A DNA stretch of 13,457 nucleotides from contig DUIP01000116.1 in the NCBI GenBank assembly GCA_013330285.1, positions 5,075-18,531 of the forward strand, given 5' to 3'. This document shows, piece after piece, positions 1 to 9,000 of this stretch (position 1 is its first letter; each line of letters begins with the position of its first letter). Origin of the DNA: Candidatus Poseidoniaceae archaeon (GTDB lineage Archaea > Thermoplasmatota > Poseidoniia > Poseidoniales > Poseidoniaceae). A program made the position numbers and the translations under genes. The notes below the pieces were generated by a model. That model ran no database searches, was not told the origin of the DNA, and saw only the letters and a program-made list of their open reading frames with translations.

Positions 1-3000
1 CCATCTGTACTTTCAGTGACGATGTTGAATTCCACTGCAAAGTCGCCATCTTCGACATTGTCAGCAACAAATGCTGCGTCCTCGCCTGCAACTTCAATGT
101 GATACTCGAACCGTTGGCTTCCTGCTGCTTTGGCTCCGACATTGAACTCTGCGTTCGATGTGGATTGTGCGCCAATGCTGATGGTGACCGGGTCGTAAAC
201 CGTTCCACTGGATTGGTGAGTTAGAGTCACGATAACGCTGTCTGCGTCAAGGTAGCCAAAGTTCTCAACCGGTATTACAATCTTCGAATTTGGCACGTCA
301 GCAACTTGATCACTCGCTAGGATTGCTTGCGCAGGGTCAAAGCGTAGAGAAATCATGGCTTGCTGGAGTTCCACATCGAAGCTTTCGGTCGTCGTACCAT
401 CTTCACTGGTCACTGTAACGCTCACTGTCTTTGAATCGCCTTGCCATGTGCTTGGGGCGAAGACTGTGAAAGCCTGTGAACGTGTGTCATCCTTTGCAAT
501 GGTCACCACTGATTCCATTGGCGTGACTTCCCAGCCTTCTGGGATGTTGTCTGCCAGTTGAATCGTGAATGAGTCGTCTCCATTTCCAGTGTTCTGGAGC
601 ATGAAACTGAATTGGCGGTTTGATCCTGCAGCAATTCCGAGTTCAGTGACTTCTTCTGTAATCTCAAATCCAAAGGTCTGTGGAACTTGAACGTCCACTG
701 CGATTTCACTTGATTCACCGGTGCTTGTGCTTATTCGAACCTTGACCATGTGCGCATCTTCGAGGTTCCAAGCCTCAGATTGATTCGCCAAGTGAACTCG
801 TGCGGAAATCGTAGCGGTCTTGTCGACGCTGTCATCAGATGCATTCACACCGATTCCAAGAGTAAGGTCGTAGGATTCAACCCATGCAGTTCCGTTGTAG
901 AATTCAACGGACCAGAGCGCACTGTCAGGTGCAACACCAATGCTTCCTGTGACGGTGAAAACATCACTGATTTCGGTGCCTTCGTACGCAACATCGAGGT
1001 TGAACTCAATGGTCTTGTAAGCCTCTGCGAGAGGTTCAGCCATCAAATTCGTGTAGCTGCCATCGATGGTTGTAGCGTTGACGAGTGTGCTGTTCACCAT
1101 ACTCAAACTGCTGTCGGAATTTTCCGAACGTGTGTACGAGAGGGTCACAGGCGATCGGCCTTCGCCGACTGAAGTTCTGCTACCTGCAATGTAATCCATC
1201 TCAAGCATGTCATCATGCTGAATCGTTGTGAAGGTTGAATCGAAGTCGACATCATCGGCTGGCATGAGAAGAGTCAACGTTCCATCTGCTCCAATAGGCA
1301 TGTTCCATACAATGTCGTCACCAATCGAAATGGTCACTTCGACAGGATCTTGAATCATACTCGAACCGTTGTCATCTGAACCTGCGTGGTGTTCGCCAAG
1401 TGCAAAGTCGTTCCAGACTGTATCGAGGTCAATCCATCCGCCAAGCGCCATTTCCATATCGATAGAGGAGCCGGTTGCGATGGTTGCATCGAGGAGTCCA
1501 ACTGCGACACCGCCGCCGTTTTCGTCAGCATTTGCTTCAGACACAACAACAATCCATTCACCAGGAGCGATGGTTGCATCCCACGTCAAAACGTCGCCAT
1601 CCATGGTACCTGTGATGGTCACAGGATCTCGAACGGCGTCGAGTGTCGGGTAAAGCACGATTGTGGCGCCATCAAGTCGGGAGGCGTCGTTAATGTCTGT
1701 GACGTTACCAGAAACTGCGACGTTTCCAGCGATGACCTCAATGTCATGGGATTCAGGTTCGTTTTCGACTGGGTAAGCGCTTGAGTTGCTCAAGTTGTAT
1801 GATTCAGTGTCAAATCCATCCTTGCTTACTGTAACAGTGTAGTTGTCTTCAACAGGTACAAAGAGCGACCAAACACCAGAAGAATCAGTTGACACATTGG
1901 TGTCGACGCCTGAGCTTGCACCCAGCACTTCAACAAGGAAGCCTTCGACACCCTCAGCCACACCAGGTTCATCGTCTTCGTTCAAATCCCAGAAGACCTT
2001 TCCACCGATTTCAACTTCAAGATCTGCAGTGACAACACCAAGGTCTAGAGAGCCATTCACAGCATCATCGGTCGAGAATGGGGCGTTGGAAGTGTCCATC
2101 ATCCAGTGGCGTTGCGGAGCTGTTTCGTTAAGGAAAAGGCTCCATGTACCCGGCATCATCTGTTCACTTACCATACCAGTTTCATTGGACTTTGTCAAGG
2201 TGATGTTTCCATATCCATCGTGGCTTACTGCCGTGACGCGAATGTTGCTCATGTTGTTGCCGCTGGCAGTTTCTTGGAGTTGGAACATCACTTCGACTGT
2301 TTCCACAGTCGCATAGGAGAGGCCAGTCCTTAGGCTGGAATCTTCACCAACGATGAGTCCAGAGCGGAGAACCTCAGTGGCGTTTTCATTGGCGATAAAT
2401 GGTGCAACGATTGCGACCCAATCACCAGCAGGGACATAGCCTGAGAAGGTTCCATTCTCATCACTTTCAAGGTTGAAGTACAGGTCTTGGTCTGCCTCAT
2501 AGAGCATGAATTGCTTTTGGATCGCATCACCAGAAGCATTGGTGAGTGTTCCTGTGACCAAGTAATCGTTGCGCAATGGCATGTCCACTGCATCTTCAAT
2601 CGAGTCGAGTCCAATCACAAGTGGTTGCAAGGCAGTAACACCACCAAGGGCATAATCGCTTGCGTTTTCACTGTCAGGTGTTGTGAAGTTGAGGAGCACC
2701 GAGTAGGTACCTGGCTCGAGCGTGATGGTGATCACACCAGGAGAGGTGTAGTCATCAGCCGTGTAGTTCATCTGCGTACCATGGTTGTTGAGTGGCACAG
2801 CTGAGAAGTCTGGGCTCACAAGGGTTCCATTCTCAAAGGAGGCGTCATTACCAGCATCCATGAAGAACTGGAGAGTGACCTCTTGATGAGCTGGGTTTGC
2901 AAACAATTCAATCGGTGAAGGAGGTGTTCCACTTTCACGAGTGACGTTGAAGTTTTCAACCCCAGCAATGTTGAGTTCTGAATCAATAGCGTTGAAATCC

Positions 3001-6000
3001 CAGTTTCCATCTTGCAGGAAGAAGGTGAATTGTCCACCCTCTGTGATCTCTGTGCGCCATTCGAGTCCATCTTCATTGGTTGCAGTCAACGTTTGTGCTG
3101 CCCAACCTGGCACCAAATTGTCCCACAGGGAAGTGTTATCGTAAAGGTAAACAAATCCATTGGTCGATGTCGCTGGTGCGAGGTACATGATGCCCATGTC
3201 CATCTCAAATTCACCATTAAGAGCAATCAATTGACCGCCCGTGTAGGTGGAGAAGGTGCTGATGGCAGTCATATGGAAGTCTGCACCGTTTGGTAGACGC
3301 ATGCTGTAGTTTCCATCGACATCCGTCACGGTTGTGAATTCGAGATCGCCAGCCACAAAGTCAACGGTTAAGCCACTGGCAGGATCGCTTTCGGCCAACT
3401 TAATTTCATCTGTGCCCTGAGCCCACTGATCGTAGTTCGATGCATCCAAGTGGGTTCGTATTGTTCCATTCACCCATGTGGAGACAGCATAGTTGCCATC
3501 AAATTCGAGGTCTTCCTCTTCAAGTTCAAAGTGAGAGAAGAGAATGTATTCTCCGTCAGAATCATCCGACATGGTGTAAGCACCCATTGGTAATTCAATG
3601 TACACAACACCTGTTTCATCAGATGTAGCGTTAATTGGAGCCATCATTGAATCGTCGTTGGTAAAGGTCACCACTCGGTCAGCAACCGAAATCACAGGCG
3701 TCTGTGTTTCAGAGTCAGTCGGTGCAATAAGTTGAACCGTCACATCGTGCATTTCAGGCACGCCCATACCCATCGAGAAGTTCTCGGAGTCGTCACGAAC
3801 GAAGAGGCTCTCATTGACTTCATACCATCCATCGTTGTCAACGTCGACTCGATAGAAGTACTCGCCTGCAGCCAATGGACCATACGAGAAGCTACCGTTT
3901 TCATCTGTGATGATGTGTATAGCATACTCTTCACCAAGGCCTTCGTCGATCAGTTCAATGGTTTCATTGGCGTAGACTTCACCGAAGAAGTCTTCCAATA
4001 CATCTTCGAACAACGAACCAGGCATGGTCATCTCAAGATCGTATGAAGGGTTGATTCCAACATCAACAGCGCTAGGAAGGAGCACTTCTTTTCCGTTGTC
4101 AAGTTGAGCAATCATGTTGTACATGCCCGGAACGAGACCAGTAATGTAGAAGGAACCAGGTTGGACCATTGAGCCAGCGAAGTGACCCTTTCCGATGAAC
4201 AAACCAGTTCCATTGAGGGTACCTGTACCTTCGAATGATCCAGTTGCTTCGAATGTTGCATTGACAAGTTCTGTTCGTAGCGTCGAAATACCTTCAGAGG
4301 TCAAACGGCCATTTGCTGTTGCTTCACCATCAAGCATGTACACCGTCAAGTCACCACTGTTGTCCTTGACACAAAGTGTTTCGTTGGTTGGCATTGAATA
4401 GGTACCGTTTTCTTCGAAGCAGTCCATGACTGACTCGTTGGAAACCCAACTGGCTTCAAGAACACCAATACCGTTCCATGTACCATTACTTGTGTAGGTT
4501 CGCTTGTCAGCAATGGAGCGAGTGAACGTTCCTGTGAAGTCTTGAGCAAAGGCAACACCTTCGCTTTCGAAGGTACCGTTTTCGGTGAAGGTTGCCTCAC
4601 CGCTTCCTTGGAGGATTCGGCTTTCTTCAGAGGAGAAGGAACCGTTGGTGGTTGTCAAGGTGTAGTTGTCTGTCATCGACCAAATGCTTCGGAGAACAAA
4701 GGTTGTGTCCACAAGTGGATCACCGTTGAATGATTCAGCACCAGACCATGTGACGAGTCCAGAAACACCGCTGCTTTGCACATCGACGTCCATAGCCTCG
4801 GTGACTGCGACCTTACGGTCTGCTTGCTCGGCTGTCACGTTCATTTGTGAAGCACCAAGCCAAGTCATGTTAGCGACCTGACCGAGAATTGCTGTAATGT
4901 CGTTGATTTGACGATCGGTGTTGGTTTCGGTGAGAATATCAGCCAATCCATCCACATAAGCCCCTGTTCTGAGACTGTCTTGAGCGACGGTTGGATTGTA
5001 TTCACCTGCAAATGCAGAGACACGGATGCGTCCAGCAGGAGCATCGAAACTCCACTTGCCTTCGTCATCAGCATCGACATAGCCGATTGGCACCCAATAG
5101 GTATCTGGGTCCAAATCTTCTGCACCTTCGCCAGAGAAGGCGTCCCGCTCAATAAGCAAACGAACACCAGGAAGACCCTGTCCATTGTCACTCATGGACA
5201 CTTGTCCAGAGATTTCAGCACCAGAGTAGTACTTCATGATCTTGACATAGGTGTTGGTGTTTCCGATGGTGACGTTTGGATCGTCATTGTACCAGTTGCT
5301 GATCACGAAATGGTTGGACATAGCACCCGGAAGTGGTAATGCTTGACTCAATGAACTGCCAGGGCTACCTTGTTGACCAAAGTGCTGAGCTGGCTGTGGA
5401 TTCGAAGAGCCTGCATCAATGCCTAGTGTTGAAGCACCGTAGCCAACGTAGGTGTTGGCAAGCATGGTGCTGAAGAACTGTGGATTGTGATCGACGCGCA
5501 CATCCTGAACCTGCAATGGGTCAATGTCAGCCCCTGCTTGTTGGTTGAGGAAATCTTCTGTAATTGCTGCGTCGACTTCTTCTCGAGTCATTTCATCTTG
5601 GAATTCTCCACGGGTCGTTTCGTAGACTTCATCCATGAAGGTACCAATGTCTTGACCGCTAAGGATTGTAGGTGCACCAAAGATACCCATTGGTTGTCCT
5701 TGGTTGTAGCCCATATCTGCAGTGTATCGTCCAGCACGAGGGTAAAGTCGACTGTCGATTGCAAAGTATCGAATCTCGTGGTTACGCTCCACAGTTTCAC
5801 CAGGTGCGCCGAGGTAATCTTGCACTTGGTAGGTGTCAATGTTGTTGATGAGGTCATCGTAAAGATCGACGATTTGTGATTCGTCGAGCACGTTTGTTAA
5901 CAACTGCACCGTGAGAGCGAGACGTGCGTTCTTTCGGTGGATGTGGGTTGAAACAGAGTTGAACTCCTCGATCAAATCTTGTGTGTACCAATAATCGTTA

Positions 6001-9000
6001 ATGATGTAGTGTGTGGTTGTTTTAGAGGTATCTTGGCCAGAACGAATCGAGTTGTTGAATGAAACCATTGCTTCGCCCTTCACGGTCCAATCTGTGCCTT
6101 GACAGGTGAGAGAGAACTGTTCAGTACATTCAACAATTTCTTTGTCATCATAGATTCGGTACACCATGGTCGAGGTGTCGAAGGCACCATCAGTTTGGTG
6201 GTATCCTTGTGCCATGACCATGTCTCTGTTGGTTTGAATCACTTGGAAACTGTTGTCGATGACGAATGCTTTCAGTTCATCTGTGTCAGCGTTGGCATTG
6301 ATCTTCTCAAAGATCTCGTATGCACCATCAGCGTGTGAGAGATGGTTTTGAACGATGTTTGAGTATCCATTGGTGTAAGCAAGGTCGCCTGTTCGCGCCC
6401 TGTTGTAGGAAATATCACCTTCAGCAAGTTGCCAGATGAACATCGAAACAAGATCGGCTTCAGATTGAGCCAAAAGCATGTTTCCTGTTGCAGGAATACC
6501 GGACTGGAAGTTGTCAGAAACAGATGGGTGTTCTCCAGAAGCAAGTGCTTGGAACCCGTAGTCCCACCAAGATACAAATGCAGGTCGCTCGGAATATGGT
6601 TCGTTAGTGTCCTGTTGAGCAAGCCATTCATAGGCGTTGTTCCAACTGTTATCATTGAATCCTGAACCCATTGTACCTAGGTACCAGTCACCGTCATAGG
6701 GACTGTCATCAAGAATTGAGAATCCTGCAATCTCTTGACGAAGAATATCTGGAATGAGGTTGAATATGGTCTCATCAAGTTCATCTTCTGCAGTCACCGT
6801 TGATGGAATAGCAGCGTCCAAACCATAGGTTGCCTGTTGCCCAAAGAGCATGATCATCACGAGCAGAATTGCAGAGAAGTTGGGTGTTCTCCAGACGACT
6901 TTGCGTGCTCCACGAATTCGATCTTCTGGCGTACGGATGCCGTACTTCTTCCATGAACGAACCATACCACTCCAGTTTGCCCACTTCCACAAGGAGACAA
7001 TACCCCATGCGCCAAGCACGGCCATTGCTGGTGTAGCGTTGAACATGAAACGAGCAGCTGACCAAGCCATGTAGGACGCTGCGAGAATCCACACACCAAA
7101 GACAAGGCTTGTGTGCTTTCGCTCACGCATACCAGCGATGAGCGCAAGCAATCCCATAACGAGGGCCAAAAGGAACGTAATCGGTCCGAATTGTGCAAAG
7201 AGTTGGCCACGATCGGTTGCGTTTGCTTCCGCAACTGTACCGAAAATCTTGGATTTGGTGAAGTAGCCTCCACCTGTGAACAGCACATCCCATGCGTTGC
7301 TCAATTCGAAGAACTTGAGCACGTAAAGTATGCCGAAGAACACGGTGGCTCCAGCAACGAGGACGCCCAATACCAAGAGCCAGGGTTTGTCTCGGAATCC
7401 CGTGGTAATGAAAGCAAGGGTCAATGTGAACACAATGATGAACAAGAATGGCTGAAGGCCAGTTCCGTCAGTAACCAAGTTGAGTTGCGGGTGAGCGTAG
7501 AACGGCAACGCCATCAGAAGGTTGACCGCAAGCATGGAAATGAACAAGACGTTCAGAGTGGTCGAATCTCTTCGGCGGAACATGTTCAATGCAACTTGCA
7601 AGGCATATGCTAGGAAGAGAATTGATGGTCCAACTACGAATCCTTTCCAACCGAGAGAAACCACACCAAATGAAACACCAGCAAGAACTGCGTATGACAA
7701 CGCAGCAGTTCGCTGATGAGCGACGGCACTGAAGGAATCGATCAAGGTTGAAATTGAAGGCGATGTGTTGCGCAACAATCGGTCGCTTCCTGCATACTTC
7801 ACAGCCTTGAGCCAATACATGAAGCCCATCGTCAAGAACAGCATGATGAACGCATCGTGGTCGGCCAGAGCGAAGGTCGAATGCGAAACGTGAGCTGGCA
7901 TGAAGGCGATGAGCCAAGCAGCAACTACGCCTGCCTTTTCGTTGACGTGCTCCCGTGCGATTGCAGCGACTGGAAGAATGGTAAGTGCTCCATACACTGC
8001 AGGAAGGGCCAGCATGGACCACCAGACTGCATCCTCAGAACCAACGAAGGGTTCGAGGAGCGTGGCAAGCACAGCAATCGACCAGGTGAACAACGGAGGT
8101 CGAGGATTGATACCACCGATTGGGTAGTACCGATCTGCATCGACGATCATGTGAGCGTTGTTAGCAAGAATGTAATCGACGACTCGCTTCATGTACCATG
8201 GGTCAGAACCACCGGTCATGTCCCAAGTGTTGGTGCCAAGGGAGTTCATCGAAGGGATGACGTACCACTGCATTCGAATAACGAAACCAAAGAAGAACGC
8301 CATACCGACCATGATGGTGGCCCAATGAGCATTCCAGAATTGACGAGCACCTGATGGCTCAAATTCACTTCGATTTGACCATCCGCCCCACTTGTCATGC
8401 GTACCAATCACGTAGATGATGGCGCAGATGAAGAATGTGAACGCAAGCCAAATCAAAGCGCCCCAGCTTCCATCGAAAGCATCGTTTTGGATCATACCGG
8501 ATTCGTACCACGAAGATACGAGGTAAAGAGCCCACATTGAGCCAATGAACATTGAACGGGTGAACCATCGCTCAGAAGCCATACCAGCCACAATCATGGC
8601 CACCATACCGGTGAAGAAGGCATTCCAGAATCCAAAGTAGCCATGGTATCCAGCAAGGTCTTGATTGGCTGCAACAGCACGGTCGCTGTATGGTCCAAAG
8701 AGGTTGATGATGGACGATTCATTGCCCATGAGGTGGTTAAAGTGCCAAAGGCTACCAATATGGGCAAGGGCCCAAACAAGCAAACCAATCTGAAGCGGTA
8801 GCGTGGATTTGTTCCAAGCACCATCGCCGTCGGTAATGTGGCTGAACCATCCCTTTTCCGATGAAGGAGAAAGGACGCCACGAGCCAAGACCGAAAAGAG
8901 AATACCGAGCACTGTGAACAGCATCATGTAGCTGAAGAACTGGTAGCCAACTGCTCCACGGTATGCATCGAGAACACCAATGGCTTGTCCAGATTCAAGG

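Larger units (their letters stand above)
1..5222 (-). other. Giant extracellular extension: tandem beta-sandwich domains
   Basis: This part encodes residues 1418-3157 and continues beyond the window. The first unit (1418-1490, GAEISGQV...DDEGKWSFDAPAG) is a carboxypeptidase-regulatory-like (transthyretin-like) fold by its 'G-x-V...G-x-W/Y-x-F...PAG-x-Y/W' pattern. A charged, probably helical linker follows (1490-1570), then a Gly/Thr/Asn-rich repeat zone (1575-1770) with C1685 and C1701. Roughly eight further regulatory-like units follow, marked by cores such as DENGSFSYGPLAAGEY, DVDGNYSMRLPNG, DENGTFSGYVPAGDW and ETGMVSEQMMPGTW. After these come an SdrD_B-like unit, several unassigned beta segments and NEW3/CARDB-like units near the edge. 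Such domains usually act as stalks, adhesion modules or glycan-binding spacers on cell surfaces. Unit boundaries are by eye. Confidence 0.75.

Noticed and set aside
750..1172. Plus-strand frame of 140 codons (and similar ones at 1386-1784, 1843-2316, 4908-5339)
   Set aside because: Antisense shadows of the STT3 tail. The sense frame continues with regular beta-domain patterns through all of them.
1477..1580. Repeated 14-base word GCGATGGTTGCATC about 90 bases apart
   Set aside because: It encodes the short peptide DATIA in two similar beta units. Flanking DNA is unrelated, so I see no array or mobile element.
7468..8022. Open frame of 184 codons on the minus strand, and plus-strand frames such as 7113-7613, 7857-8354 and 9097-9636
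   Set aside because: They lie in other frames of the STT3 gene, whose membrane core is strongly conserved in its own frame. The translations are low-complexity or Arg/His/Ser-rich with no recognisable domain.
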